Shown: positions 7,698 to 17,668, counted from the stretch's first letter. The stretch is DNA of 52,221 nucleotides from Paramagnetospirillum kuznetsovii (GCF_003284725.1 NZ_PGTO01000020.1:1-52221), one strand, 5' to 3'. Notes: a model not told the origin generated them from the letters alone. A program made the numbers and translations.

Positions 7698-9178
7698 CAC
7701 GCCGCGATGAAACGGGATCGGGGCGCCGGAACCACCATGGCGGGCCGGGGAATGTCCTTCATCAGGCCGGGGCCGTTGACCATGCCGAAGCCGCCCTTGA
7801 CCACGCCGCCGACCACGCGGCGGCGCCTGGCGCTCCACAGATAGCAGCCGATACCGTCCCTGGCGGTGGATTCCTGGATGCGGTCCAGGGTCTCCAGCAA
7901 GTGTTCGTCGTCCATCTTTTCTTCCGGCAGCAATTCGGACAAATCCAGGCCGACCATGGACACGCCGATCTCGGCGGCAAGGGACGACCGCTTGGCCGAA
8001 AGATGGGTGCGCACCAGGACTTCGCGGCAAAGAGAGCGGACATAGGAGACGACGGCTTCCAGTTCCGGCGTGGCGGTGCCATCGGGAATGCCGAAGATTT
8101 CCACCACCAGCCTCGTGTTGCGGATCTGTTGGGTGAGGTCGGAAAACGGCACCACGATGCTGCCGCGCTGGTCCGAGGCCAGGGACGACCAACTGATGGG
8201 AACGATGACACTGGCCTGATTGGCGGCCTCGTCACCGCTGCGGGCACCGGCCTTGATGTCGCGCACCGCATTGGCCACCACGAAACGATCCAGGGTCAGC
8301 GCCGTCTTTTCATCGCCCGGAGGATAGGCGCGAACACCCTCGATGGGCTCGGCGCCGTCGCGGTCGATACGGATGATGCGGGCGCCATAGGCCGATATGG
8401 CCTCGCCCGAGGCAACCCAAGTGGGCCGCCACAGCAGCGACAGCTTGGCGGTGGGCGGCAAAGGCCCGATCATGTCGGGATCAAAGGCGATGGATTTCCT
8501 GGCGGAAGTCGCATCCATGGACTCCCAGCCCATGTCGTCGGCCTTGATCGCCTGATCGCCACGTCCCATGGATGTCCAGCGATTAGCACTTTCGGAAACG
8601 GTTTCCGGCCCGGAGCGGGCTCGGCGTTCGTCAACCGCGGCGCGGATGCGATGGGCGTGCAGATCGCCGTCATCGGCGACGGCATCGGCCACGAACACCT
8701 CGGCGGCGACCGCCATGGGCTTCTGATTCAGCGGCGTCTCGCCGCCGAACAAATGACGGCCCAGATCATCGATGATGCCCAAGGTGCACTGCCGCGCCTG
8801 ATCGGGCGACAGCCTGGGGAAAGCGAGAATCCAGGAATCCTCGCCGTCGCGGCAGAACGGATTGTCGCGGCCGACATGGCGGCGGATGACCTGTTCGACG
8901 ATCATGGCGACCTTATCGGCCAGCCGCGCCCACTTGTCGCCGACGGATTCGCGAAATTCGGCCAGGGAGATGATGTGCAGCCTAGCCTGCAGGGTGGGAT
9001 CATTCAGCAGTTGATCACGCAGGGTATTGGCGGCCAATTCGGTGGCCTCTGTTCTCGACCGATTGGCCTGAACCTTCGCCTTGCCCACCGGGGCTTGGCT
9101 GTCCGGCGCGTCGTCATCCCAGATGGTTCGAAGCGACTGGGCCAGACGAAGCCAAATGCTCGTTGGTTTCGCAGACAT
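7697..9178 (-). CDS. Large regulatory-type protein with degenerate GGDEF/EAL-like features
   Basis: 493 residues. ATG at 9178 follows GGAGGCGGAT; the upstream extension is AT-rich promoter DNA. Residues about 120-165 (GRDNPFCRDGEDSWILAFP) resemble a worn GGDEF-type half. The C-terminal 200 residues (TLDRFVVANAVRD, SIVVPFSDLTQQ, LVVEIFGIP, VGLDLSELLPEE, and a final GGFGMVNGPGL) follow the strand/helix layout of EAL phosphodiesterase domains, but the EAL signature and metal ligands are missing. If homology is right, it is a non-catalytic c-di-GMP-type sensor. No membrane segments. It is monocistronic with its own promoter. The domain call is inference and should be tested by profile search. Confidence 0.55.
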   Translation of the reverse strand: MSAKPTSIWLRLAQSLRTIWDDDAPDSQAPVGKAKVQANRSRTEATELAANTLRDQLLNDPTLQARLHIISLAEFRESVGDKWARLADKVAMIVEQVIRRHVGRDNPFCRDGEDSWILAFPRLSPDQARQCTLGIIDDLGRHLFGGETPLNQKPMAVAAEVFVADAVADDGDLHAHRIRAAVDERRARSGPETVSESANRWTSMGRGDQAIKADDMGWESMDATSARKSIAFDPDMIGPLPPTAKLSLLWRPTWVASGEAISAYGARIIRIDRDGAEPIEGVRAYPPGDEKTALTLDRFVVANAVRDIKAGARSGDEAANQASVIVPISWSSLASDQRGSIVVPFSDLTQQIRNTRLVVEIFGIPDGTATPELEAVVSYVRSLCREVLVRTHLSAKRSSLAAEIGVSMVGLDLSELLPEEKMDDEHLLETLDRIQESTARDGIGCYLWSARRRRVVGGVVKGGFGMVNGPGLMKDIPRPAMVVPAPRSRFIAA

Positions 9179-9211
9179 ATCCGCCTCCACCCACTTGCCG
9201 TCCCATGCGGA

Positions 9212-9241
9212 ATTATAATACAAGACGCGCCAGTTAACCAA
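9212..9241 (-). promoter_or_regulatory. Sigma-70-type promoter for the EAL-like gene
   Basis: Read on the minus strand: TTGGTT (9241-9236), an 18-base spacer, then TATAAT (9217-9212). The start codon lies about 34 bases further on, with a good ribosome site. The AT content of the whole 9180-9330 interval contrasts with the genes on both sides. Confidence 0.65.
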
Positions 9242-9263
9242 GACAAAAGACAGGGCATTTCGC

Positions 9264-9285
9264 TTGGTTATTAAGCAATAACCAA
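9264..9285. repeat. Perfect 9-bp inverted repeat upstream of the EAL-like promoter
   Basis: ttggttatt and aataaccaa are perfect reverse complements around aagc. The palindrome lies about 23 bases upstream of the -35 hexamer of the EAL-like gene and 119 bases past the stop of the epimerase gene. It could be an activator site or a terminator stem for the epimerase transcript; no clear T-run follows on that strand. Confidence 0.5.
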
Positions 9286-9403
9286 AACACATAACCACAA
9301 TATTATTGTTACTTTAGAATTCGACTGGTCAATTGCGGAATCGCAGCGTCAGCAATGCGACGCGCTCATGGCCGCGCAAAATCCTGGGGCGCGGTCCGAA
9401 CGG

Positions 9404-10384
9404 TCACAGACCGTGATAGGACTTGAACCAGTCGATGAAGGCGGGCACGCCGACGCTGATGGGGGTGGTGGGGGCGAAGCCCACGTCGCGCTGGATGGCG
9501 GTGATATCGGCGGCGGTTTCCTTGACGTCGCCCGGCTGCATGGGCTCGAACTGATACTGCGCCTTGCGCCCCAGCGCGGTCTCCACCAGGCCAATGAAAT
9601 CCATCAACTGCTCGGACCGGTTATTGCCGATATTGTAAAGGTGGTAGGGCGGCTTGACACCGTCGTCCTTGGGGGGATTGTCCAGCACGCCGACCACGCC
9701 GGACACGATGTCGTCGATGAAGGTGAAGTCGCGCCGCATGTCGCCGTTGTTGAAGATCTTGATGGGATCACCGGCAATAATGGCCTTGGCGAACAGATAG
9801 GCCGCCATGTCGGGCCGCCCCCACGGACCATAGACGGTGAAGAATCGCAGCCCGGTGGTGGGAATGCGGAACAGATGGCTGTAGGAATGGCTCATCAGCT
9901 CGCCCGCCCGCTTGGTGGCGGCGTAAAGCGAGATGGGCGTATCGACCCGGTCATCCACCGAGAACGGCAGCTTGGTATTGGCGCCATAGACCGAGGACGA
10001 GCTGGCATAGACGAAGTGGCGGCACTTGCCCGAATTGCGGGCCAGTTCCAGCATCACCAGATGGCCTTCGATATTGGAATGGGTGTAGTCGTGCGGCGCC
10101 GTCAGCGAGTGACGCACCCCCGCCTGGGCAGCAAGGTTGATGTAGCCGGTGATGTCGGGATTGGCCTTCGCCACCTGCCCCATGGCGTCCCGGTCGGCGA
10201 TATCGGCCCTGACGAAGCGAAAGCCCGGCAACCCCATCAACGTGCGCAGCCGCAATTCCTTCAGCGCCACATCGTAATAGGGATTGAGATTGTCAACGCC
10301 GACCACCGTCTCGCCCCGCGCCAGAAGGCGCTGGCAGGTATGGAACCCGATAAATCCGGCGGCGCCGGTGACAAGAACGGTCAT
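9404..10384 (-). CDS. NAD-dependent sugar epimerase, UDP-glucuronate 4-epimerase type
   Basis: 326 residues from the ATG at 10384 (GAGG ten bases upstream). Extended short-chain dehydrogenase fold: the NAD-binding motif VTGAAGFIGFHTCQRLL at the N-terminus, the substrate loop GVDNLNPYYDVALKELRL typical of UDP-glucuronate epimerases, NLAAQAGVRHSL, the catalytic Ser region YASSSSVYG and YAATK, then RFFTVYGPWGRPDMA. It would convert UDP-glucuronate to UDP-galacturonate for surface polysaccharide. It is divergent from the indolepyruvate oxidoreductase gene across about 190 bases. There is no neighbouring glycosyltransferase cluster, but the large TPR/GT protein lies 4 kb away. Confidence 0.88.
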   Translation of the reverse strand: MTVLVTGAAGFIGFHTCQRLLARGETVVGVDNLNPYYDVALKELRLRTLMGLPGFRFVRADIADRDAMGQVAKANPDITGYINLAAQAGVRHSLTAPHDYTHSNIEGHLVMLELARNSGKCRHFVYASSSSVYGANTKLPFSVDDRVDTPISLYAATKRAGELMSHSYSHLFRIPTTGLRFFTVYGPWGRPDMAAYLFAKAIIAGDPIKIFNNGDMRRDFTFIDDIVSGVVGVLDNPPKDDGVKPPYHLYNIGNNRSEQLMDFIGLVETALGRKAQYQFEPMQPGDVKETAADITAIQRDVGFAPTTPISVGVPAFIDWFKSYHGL

Positions 10385-10577
10385 GGGCAGAAGGCCTCTT
10401 CCATAAGCTCGGTTCCATATAGCTTGAACGCCTCGGGAAATCATCCCCCGTATTTTGTCATCCGGCGGTAATATCCTTGCATCCGACCGGTCTGGGGCGC
10501 CCGATCATTGCTATTTTCAGGCGGCGTCTTCCCGACGCGGTCCTTCGCACCACTTGTTAAAGGGTGGGGAGAGGAGA

Positions 10578-13500
10578 ATGGCCGCCATGACCATCGCAGC
10601 CAGCGTCACGCTCGACGATAAATATGTTCAGGATCAGGGCCGGGTTTATCTTTCCGGCATTCAGGCCCTGGTACGGCTGCCCATGATCCAGCATTTGCGG
10701 GACAAGGCCGCCGGACTGAATACCGGCGGCTTCATCTCGGGCTATCGTGGCTCGCCGCTGGGCGGTCTCGACAAGGAGTTGTGGCACGCGGAAAAGTTCC
10801 TGTCGGGCCACGACATCAAATTCCAGCCCGGGCTGAACGAGGATCTCGCCGCCACCGCCGTGTGGGGCACCCAGCAGATCGGCCTGTTCCCTCACCCCGC
10901 CAAGGATGGCGTCTTCGCCATGTGGTACGGCAAGGGTCCGGGGGTGGACCGCAGCGTCGATGTGTTCAAGCACGGCAATTCCACCGGCACCGCGCCCCAT
11001 GGCGGCGTTCTGGTGCTGGCCGGTGACGATCACGGCGCCAAGTCCTCCACCCTGGCCCATCAGAGCGAGCAGGTCTTCATGGCCGCCCAGATGCCGGTGC
11101 TGAACCCGGCCGGGGTGCAGGAGCTGATCGATTACGGCCTGTTCGCCTGGGCGCTGTCGCGCTATTGCGGCCTGTGGGTGGGGATGAAGGCTATTTCCGA
11201 GACGGTGGAAAGCTCCGCCTCGGTGATCATCGACCCCTGGCGGCAATCCTTCGTCATCCCCGAGGATTTCCCCATGCCGGAGGGCGGGTTGTCCATCCGC
11301 TGGCCACACAAATTCCTCGAGCAGGAAATGCTGCTGATGCGCCACCGCATTCCGGCGGCGCTGGCCTTCGCCAAGGCCAATCGCATCGACCGGGTGGTGG
11401 TGGATTCTCCCAATGCCCGCTTCGGCATCGCAACCACCGGCAAATCCTATCTGGACGTCCTGCAGGCCCTGGCCGATCTCGGCATCGACGAGGGCCACGC
11501 CGCCGAGATCGGCATCCGCCTCTACAAGGTGGGCATGAGCTGGCCGCTGGAGCAGGACGGCATCCACGCCTTCGCCGAGGGGCTGGACGAAATCCTGGTG
11601 GTGGAGGAAAAACGCCCGGTCATCGAGGAGCAGCTCAAGGCCCAACTTTACAACTGGCGGGAAAATGTGCGGCCCCGCGTCATTGGCAAGTTCGACGAGA
11701 CCGGCGCCTGGATCCTGCCCTCGGCGGGTGAACTGACCCCGGCGGGGATCGCCCGCGTCATCGCGGCCCGCATCGGCCGCTTTTACACCTCGCTTCGAGT
11801 CAAGGAACGCCTCGACTGGCTGGACGCCAAGGAGCGCCAGTTGGCCGCCATCCCCCAGGGCTTTTCCCGCATCCCCTATTTCTGCGCTGGCTGTCCCCAC
11901 AACACCTCGACCAATGTGCCCGAGGGCAGCCAGGCCATGGCGGGGATCGGCTGCCATTTCATGGCCACCTGGATGGACCGCGAGACCCTGACCTACACCC
12001 ATATGGGCGGCGAGGGCGCCACCTGGATCGGCCAGGCCCCCTTCACCACCCGCAAGCACATGTTCCAGAATCTGGGCGACGGCACCTATACCCATTCCGG
12101 CTCGCTGGCCATCCGCGCCGCCTTGGCCGCCAAGGTCGACATCACCTACAAGATCCTGTTCAACGACGCCGTCGCCATGACCGGCGGCCAACCGGCGGAA
12201 GGGGCGCTGAGCGTGCCCATGATCGCCTCCCAGGTGCGCGCCGAGGGGGTCAAGCGCATTGCCGTGGTCAGCGATCAGCCCGACAAATACCCGCCCGACG
12301 CCGGTTTCCCGGCCGGGGTCAGCTTCCATCACCGCGACCAGCTCGACCTGTTGCAGCGTGAGCTGCGCGACGTAACCGGCGTCTCGGTGCTGATCTACGA
12401 CCAGACCTGCGCCGCCGAGAAGCGCCGCCGCCGCAAGCGCGGCCTGATGCCCGACCCGCCGGAACGCATCTTCATCAACGAGAAGGTCTGCGAGGGCTGC
12501 GGCGATTGCGGCGTCCAGTCCAATTGCGTGGCGGTGGTGCCGATAGAGACCGAATGGGGTCGGAAGCGCGCCATCGACCAGTCGTCGTGCAACAAGGATT
12601 TCAGCTGCGTCAAAGGCTTTTGCCCCAGCTTCGTCTCGGTCAAGGGCGCCCAGTTGCGCCGCCACGCCTCCATTGCCGATCAACCCTTCCCGCCCCTGCC
12701 CGATCCGGTGCTTCCCGGCGCCGACAAGCCGTTCGGCATCATCGTCACCGGCATCGGCGGCACCGGCGTCGTCACGGTGGCCGAGGTGCTGGGCATGGCC
12801 GCCCATCTGGAAGGCAAGGGCGTCACCTCGCTGGACCAGACCGGGCTGGCCCAGAAGAACGGCGCCGTCATGAGTCATGTGCGCATCTGCGACGATCCCG
12901 CCAAGCTGCACGCGGTGCGCATCGCCGCCGGTCAAGCCCGGCTGCTGCTGGCCTGCGACATGGTGGTGGCGGCGGGCTACGATACCCTGGCCAAGCTGAA
13001 GCCCGGCCAGTCCATGGCGGTGGTCAACCAGCACGAATCCATGCCTGCCACCTTCACCCATGCCCCCGACATGGATTTTCCCGGCCGCACCATGCAAGAC
13101 ACCATTGGCGAGCAAGTGGGCGGCGGCGGCGTGGACTTCCTCGATGCCACGAGGCTCGCCACCACCCTGCTGGGCGATGCCCTGGCCGCCAACATGTTCC
13201 TGGTGGGCTATGCTTGGCAGAAGGGCGGATTGCCCCTGTCCGAGGAAGCCATCCTGCGGGCCATCGCGCTCAATGGCGCCATGGTGGAGTTCAATACCCA
13301 AGCGTTCTTGTGGGGCCGCCGCGCCGCCGTGGGTCTGGCGGCGGTGGAACGCAGCGCCGCCCCTCCGGCAGGCAGTGGCGATCATCGCCGCATGTCGCAA
13401 AGCATCGACGAACTCATCGAACGCCGGGTCGCGCATCTGACCGCCTATCAGGACAGCGCCCTGGCGCGCCGTTTCCTGGCCCGGATCGAGCAGGTCCGCG

Positions 13501-14018
13501 CGATGGAACGGCGCATGGCGCCGCACTCCCAGTCCCTGACCGAGGCGGCGGCCCGCTCGCTATCGAAGCTCATGAGCTACAAGGATGAATACGAGGTCGC
13601 CCGCCTGTATTCCGACGTCTCCTTCCTGACATCGCTGAGCGAGCAATTCGAGACCTGGGACCGTCTCGAGGTCCACCTCGCCCCGCCGGTGATGGGGGCG
13701 GGCAAGCGCCGCTTCGGCCCCTGGATTCTGAAGGCCATGCCGATGCTGGCCAAGCTGAAAGCCTTGCGCGGAACCTGGGCCGATCCCTTCGGCCACACCG
13801 CCGAACGCCGCACCGAGCGTGCCCTGATCACCGAATTCGAAGGAGTGCTCGACCAGTTGATCACCGGACTGAATGCCGCCAACCATTCCCTGGCGGTGGA
13901 CATCGCCTCGGCCCCCCGGCAGATCCGGGGCTTCGGGCCGATCAAGGCCAAGGCGGTGGCGGAGTATCATGGGCAGTTGACCGTTTTGCTGGGCCGCTTT
14001 CACACCATCGGACAATAA
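10578..14018 (+). CDS. Fused indolepyruvate ferredoxin oxidoreductase (alpha-beta fusion)
   Basis: 1146 residues; the ATG at 10578 follows gtggggagaggaga. It decarboxylates aryl 2-oxo acids such as indolepyruvate to acyl-CoA with reduction of ferredoxin. Order: pyrimidine-binding and transketolase-like region (GYRGSPLGGLDKE, GPGVDRS), a TPP/Fe-S segment (CAGCPHNTSTNVPEGSQ, GIGCHFMATWMD, ILFNDAVAMTGGQ), a Cys-rich ferredoxin-like stretch (VCEGCGDCGVQSNC, later SCVKGFCPSF), then the gamma-type domain (VTGIGGTGVVTVAEVLGMAA) and a C-terminal extension rich in Arg and Glu. This is the long one-chain form common in proteobacteria. A separate two-gene form lies at 26965-29563, so the organism carries both. 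Confidence 0.92.
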   Translation: MAAMTIAASVTLDDKYVQDQGRVYLSGIQALVRLPMIQHLRDKAAGLNTGGFISGYRGSPLGGLDKELWHAEKFLSGHDIKFQPGLNEDLAATAVWGTQQIGLFPHPAKDGVFAMWYGKGPGVDRSVDVFKHGNSTGTAPHGGVLVLAGDDHGAKSSTLAHQSEQVFMAAQMPVLNPAGVQELIDYGLFAWALSRYCGLWVGMKAISETVESSASVIIDPWRQSFVIPEDFPMPEGGLSIRWPHKFLEQEMLLMRHRIPAALAFAKANRIDRVVVDSPNARFGIATTGKSYLDVLQALADLGIDEGHAAEIGIRLYKVGMSWPLEQDGIHAFAEGLDEILVVEEKRPVIEEQLKAQLYNWRENVRPRVIGKFDETGAWILPSAGELTPAGIARVIAARIGRFYTSLRVKERLDWLDAKERQLAAIPQGFSRIPYFCAGCPHNTSTNVPEGSQAMAGIGCHFMATWMDRETLTYTHMGGEGATWIGQAPFTTRKHMFQNLGDGTYTHSGSLAIRAALAAKVDITYKILFNDAVAMTGGQPAEGALSVPMIASQVRAEGVKRIAVVSDQPDKYPPDAGFPAGVSFHHRDQLDLLQRELRDVTGVSVLIYDQTCAAEKRRRRKRGLMPDPPERIFINEKVCEGCGDCGVQSNCVAVVPIETEWGRKRAIDQSSCNKDFSCVKGFCPSFVSVKGAQLRRHASIADQPFPPLPDPVLPGADKPFGIIVTGIGGTGVVTVAEVLGMAAHLEGKGVTSLDQTGLAQKNGAVMSHVRICDDPAKLHAVRIAAGQARLLLACDMVVAAGYDTLAKLKPGQSMAVVNQHESMPATFTHAPDMDFPGRTMQDTIGEQVGGGGVDFLDATRLATTLLGDALAANMFLVGYAWQKGGLPLSEEAILRAIALNGAMVEFNTQAFLWGRRAAVGLAAVERSAAPPAGSGDHRRMSQSIDELIERRVAHLTAYQDSALARRFLARIEQVRAMERRMAPHSQSLTEAAARSLSKLMSYKDEYEVARLYSDVSFLTSLSEQFETWDRLEVHLAPPVMGAGKRRFGPWILKAMPMLAKLKALRGTWADPFGHTAERRTERALITEFEGVLDQLITGLNAANHSLAVDIASAPRQIRGFGPIKAKAVAEYHGQLTVLLGRFHTIGQ

Positions 14019-14067
14019 TCCGCCGATTGCGCTTGATTAACGGTCCTGCTCGCGTTTGACTTTCCCC

Positions 14068-17000
14068 ATGATGGACGTCGAGGATCTGGAACTGGGCGAC
14101 GAGGATACGGAAGCGGCGGGAGACGCCGCCGCCGCCATCATCGATGCCATGATGGAAGAAGCCCAACTGGCGCGGCGTGACGGCGACCTGGTCGGCGCCA
14201 TCGCCTCTTACGGCAGCATCATCGACTCCGATCCGGGGCATACCGAGGCCCGCCTGGCCATGGCCGAATGCCATCGCCTGCTGCGCCAGCCCCGCGAGGC
14301 CCTGCAATGCTGCGTCAAGCTTCTTGCGGTCGATCCCGGCCATATGGGCGCGCGGGTGGAGATGGCCGAGGCGCTGCATCAGATGGGGCGCAACGAGGAA
14401 GCCCGCGCCATCCATGACCTGCTGCTGCACGAACGCCCCGATTCGCCGCTGACCTGGTGCGGACTGGCCCGGCTGCTGGCCGACGAGGATCATGCCCCGG
14501 CGGCGGAGGCCTGCCTTCGTCGCGCCCTGGCGCTCGCTCCCGGTCATGGGCCGTCCCTTGCCGCGCTGGCCCGCCATCTCGCCCGGTTCGGCCGCCATGC
14601 CGAGGCGGTGGATGGCTTTCACGACGCCATCGCCCTGGCCCCCGACCAAGCGATGCATCACGCCGGGCTGGCCGCCTCGCTGCTGGCGCTTGGCCGCATG
14701 GACGAAGCCGCCCAGCGGGTGGAGCGCGCCTTGCTGCTGGACGAGGGTTGCGTCGAGGCGCATCTCGTGCGCGCCGATCTGAAATTGATGACCGGGCGGC
14801 TGGATGAATTCTGGGAAGACGCTCAGTGGCGTTGGCTGCAACCCGGCGTAAACCGTCCGTTCCTGCCCGGAAATCACTGGGATGGCCGGTCTATCGGCGG
14901 CAAGACGCTGCTGCTCCATGCCGGTCTCAGCCTGTCCAACTCCATCCGCATGGCGCGCTTCGTCTCCCTGCTGGCCGAGATGGGGGCTCGTGTCGTCTTG
15001 TGGATTCAGCCCGGTCTGGCGCCGCTGCTGGAAAGTCTTGACGGGGTCGACCGCGTTCTGCGCAACGACCGACCGGTGCCCCTGGACCTCGACATCGACC
15101 TGTTCGCCGCCCTGACCGATCTGCCGCGACTGCTGGGCTTCACCTTGGCCGATATTCCCGATACGCCTTGGCTGGAGGCACCGCGCCGTAAGCGCCGCCC
15201 CATCGTGGCGCCGCCCGGCGCAGCCCTCAAGGTCGGGCTCGCCTGGGCCGGCCGCGATCTCGACGCCGCCATTCCGTTTCCCCAATTGCTGCGACTGGCC
15301 GAAATCCCCGGCCTCGTGCTGTTCGCCCTGGAATTCAGCCTGGATGCACCGGTGGCGGCCCTCTCGGCCGACCCCTCGCTGGTCACCGATCTTGGCCCCA
15401 CCGTGGCCGATTACGCCGATCTGGCCGGACGTATCGCCGAGTTGGACGTGGTGGTCGCCGCCGATTGCGTCACCGCCCATCTTGCGGGCTCCATGGGCAA
15501 GCCGGTGCTGCTGATGCTGCCCAGCAATGCCCATCCCCGCTGGATGCGCGATACCGACCGCTCGCCGTGGTATCCGACCATCACCCTGTTCCGCAAAGAC
15601 AGCCCCGGAGATTGGCGCGCGGTGATCGAACGGGTCGGCACCGCCCTTGGCCATATGGTGGCGGAGAACCGCCGAATTCGTGACGAGCAAAGACATCGGG
15701 CAGCCAGCGCCGCCGCCATTCAACAGGCCTTTCTCGCCGCCCATCTCCGCCCCGGCGACCTGCTGGTGGACTGCCTGTCCGGCGACGGGGAATTCATTCC
15801 CGCGCGCGGCGACGTGGAAACCCTGGCGGTCGAGCCCAACGCCAAGATGACCGAGACGCTGCGCGACCGCTTCGGAATGGTGTCCACGGTGGAGATCATC
15901 CCGGCGGCTCTGGGCACCGAGGGAACCACGTTCCTCGCCTCGCCTGCTCCCAAGGGGGGGCGTCGGGTTTTCGCCGTGCCCCCCGGCATTCCCGGTCATG
16001 GCGAAACCATAAGCCTCGACCATGTCCTGGCCCAACGCCCAGGCCTCGCGGCACGACGGATCGTGCTCCGGTTGGGCCAGACCGGCTGGGAAGCCGATAT
16101 CTTGGCCGGACTCAAGGACCGCCAAGCCGCCGTGATGGTGTTCGAGCACCGGCAGGGCGCCACGGCCGCCGCCCAGGCCAAGGAGGCCGGTTTCAGCCTG
16201 TGGCGCCTTGCCTCGGGCATCGCCCACGGACCGGTCGCCGCCTTCGCCGACGAGCCGGGCATGGTATTGGCGCTGGCGCCCGGCATCAACCCGGTGGAGC
16301 ATTACGGCCCCCCGGACGTTCCGCCCTCGCCGCAAGACATCGCGGATGCGGCGGAAGAGGCCGAACGCCTGACCCGCGACGGCATCGCATTGCAGGCGAC
16401 GCGACGGCTGGGCGACGCAGCCGCCGCCTATGCCCAGGCTCTCATGCGCGACCCATTCTGCGCCGGTGCCAACGCCAACAAGGGCGTGATGATGCATATG
16501 GCGGGCCGCCGCGACGCCGCCATATCGTGCTACCGCCGGGCGCTCGGCCAGGGCCTCACCGCCGGAGTGGCGGCCAATCTGGGCACCGCGCTGCGTGAGT
16601 TACGTCGGTTCGACGAGGCCGAGATCGCCACCCGCCAGGCCCTGGACTCAAGCCCCGACAATCCGGATTTTCTCTATGACCTTGCCTTGCTGCGGCGCGA
16701 TCAAGGCCGGTTGGCCGAAGCCGCCGCGTTGCTGCGACGGCTGACGGAAAAGCGGCCGGGGGCCGACTGGACCCTGGTGCAGATCCTGCTGGCCTCCGGT
16801 CACATGGACGAAGGACTCGCCAAATTCGGCACCCGGCCGGGAATCCCATCGCCCAGGCCGGAATTGCCCGCCTGGAAGGGCGAGCACCTGGCGGCCGCCA
16901 CCGTCCTGGTCCATCAGGATTGCGATCTGGCCGACGCCGTCATGATGGCCCGCTTCATTCCCCAGATCGCCGCTCGGGGCGGCTTGGTGGTGCTGCATTG

Positions 17001-17664
17001 CCATGCCGAACTGGCGGCGTTACTCGATGATGTGAGCGGTGTCGAACAGGTCGTCGTCGGCGACGACCTGCTGCCGACTTGCGAGCGCCGCGCCGCCCTC
17101 AGCCAGTTGGGGCGTTTGCTGCGGGGGGCTCCCACCGGAAGGCCCTCGTCCCTGTCCTATTTGAACCTTCCCGATCACGTTCGGCCAAGACGGTTCGCCA
17201 AGGATGACCGGCTGCGCGTGGGGCTGTGCTGGGGTGGCCGCCCCGCCGGGCGCGCCTGCCGCCTGACCGACCTTCTCAATCTGGCCGCCGATCCGGAACT
17301 GGCGCTGACGGCACTGGGCGGCGAGGAGCTGCTGGAGGACATCCTGACCGCGGGAACCCACACATTGGTGGAAGCAGCGACTCCGCCACCCGTGGATCTG
17401 GCCGAGACCGCGGGCATCATCGCCGCCATGGATGTGGTGGTGGGCGGCGACACGCCGGAACTGCATCTGGCCGCCGCCATGGGAAAGCCCGCCTGGGTGC
17501 TGCTGCCCGACGCCTTCAACTGGCGCTGGCCGCAAGGGCGCGAGGATAGTCCCTGGTATCCCACCGCCCGCGTCTTCCGCCAATCCGCCGACGGGTCATG
17601 GGGCCACGCGCTCTCCCGCGTCGCGGCGGGCTTGCGGGTGCTGGCGGCCAAGAAGCGGGGATAG
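14068..17664 (+). CDS. Giant duplicated TPR / glycosyltransferase-like protein with central FkbM-like domain
   Basis: 1198 residues. Approximate order: TPR repeats 30-230, a GT9/heptosyltransferase-like half (KVGLAWAGR, VVAADCVTAHLAGSMGKPV, SPWYPTITLFR) 250-530, a degenerate FkbM methyltransferase-like segment (LRPGDLLVDCLSGDGEF, AVEPNAKMTETL) 560-740, a second TPR block 760-900, and a second GT-like half (RVGLCWGGR, VVGGDTPELHLAAAMGKPAW, SPWYPTARVFR) 920-1190. The protein is thus an internal tandem duplication around a methyltransferase. Start: ATG at 14068; a TTG twelve bases upstream is possible and no good Shine-Dalgarno is seen for either. It likely acts on surface glycans or flagellar proteins, an inference from the domains alone. 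Confidence 0.75.
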   Translation: MMDVEDLELGDEDTEAAGDAAAAIIDAMMEEAQLARRDGDLVGAIASYGSIIDSDPGHTEARLAMAECHRLLRQPREALQCCVKLLAVDPGHMGARVEMAEALHQMGRNEEARAIHDLLLHERPDSPLTWCGLARLLADEDHAPAAEACLRRALALAPGHGPSLAALARHLARFGRHAEAVDGFHDAIALAPDQAMHHAGLAASLLALGRMDEAAQRVERALLLDEGCVEAHLVRADLKLMTGRLDEFWEDAQWRWLQPGVNRPFLPGNHWDGRSIGGKTLLLHAGLSLSNSIRMARFVSLLAEMGARVVLWIQPGLAPLLESLDGVDRVLRNDRPVPLDLDIDLFAALTDLPRLLGFTLADIPDTPWLEAPRRKRRPIVAPPGAALKVGLAWAGRDLDAAIPFPQLLRLAEIPGLVLFALEFSLDAPVAALSADPSLVTDLGPTVADYADLAGRIAELDVVVAADCVTAHLAGSMGKPVLLMLPSNAHPRWMRDTDRSPWYPTITLFRKDSPGDWRAVIERVGTALGHMVAENRRIRDEQRHRAASAAAIQQAFLAAHLRPGDLLVDCLSGDGEFIPARGDVETLAVEPNAKMTETLRDRFGMVSTVEIIPAALGTEGTTFLASPAPKGGRRVFAVPPGIPGHGETISLDHVLAQRPGLAARRIVLRLGQTGWEADILAGLKDRQAAVMVFEHRQGATAAAQAKEAGFSLWRLASGIAHGPVAAFADEPGMVLALAPGINPVEHYGPPDVPPSPQDIADAAEEAERLTRDGIALQATRRLGDAAAAYAQALMRDPFCAGANANKGVMMHMAGRRDAAISCYRRALGQGLTAGVAANLGTALRELRRFDEAEIATRQALDSSPDNPDFLYDLALLRRDQGRLAEAAALLRRLTEKRPGADWTLVQILLASGHMDEGLAKFGTRPGIPSPRPELPAWKGEHLAAATVLVHQDCDLADAVMMARFIPQIAARGGLVVLHCHAELAALLDDVSGVEQVVVGDDLLPTCERRAALSQLGRLLRGAPTGRPSSLSYLNLPDHVRPRRFAKDDRLRVGLCWGGRPAGRACRLTDLLNLAADPELALTALGGEELLEDILTAGTHTLVEAATPPPVDLAETAGIIAAMDVVVGGDTPELHLAAAMGKPAWVLLPDAFNWRWPQGREDSPWYPTARVFRQSADGSWGHALSRVAAGLRVLAAKKRG

Positions 17665-17668
17665 AAGT

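Noticed and set aside
10557-13526. Very long open frame on the minus strand opposite the fused oxidoreductase
   Set aside because: It is the mirror of a GC-rich gene with strong third-position bias; the protein is His/Gly/Ala-rich with no motif, while the plus strand gives a clear enzyme.
13942-16497. 851-codon minus-strand frame opposite the TPR/GT gene
   Set aside because: Same artefact of GC-rich codon bias; no domains, no ribosome site, composition dominated by Gly, His and Gln.
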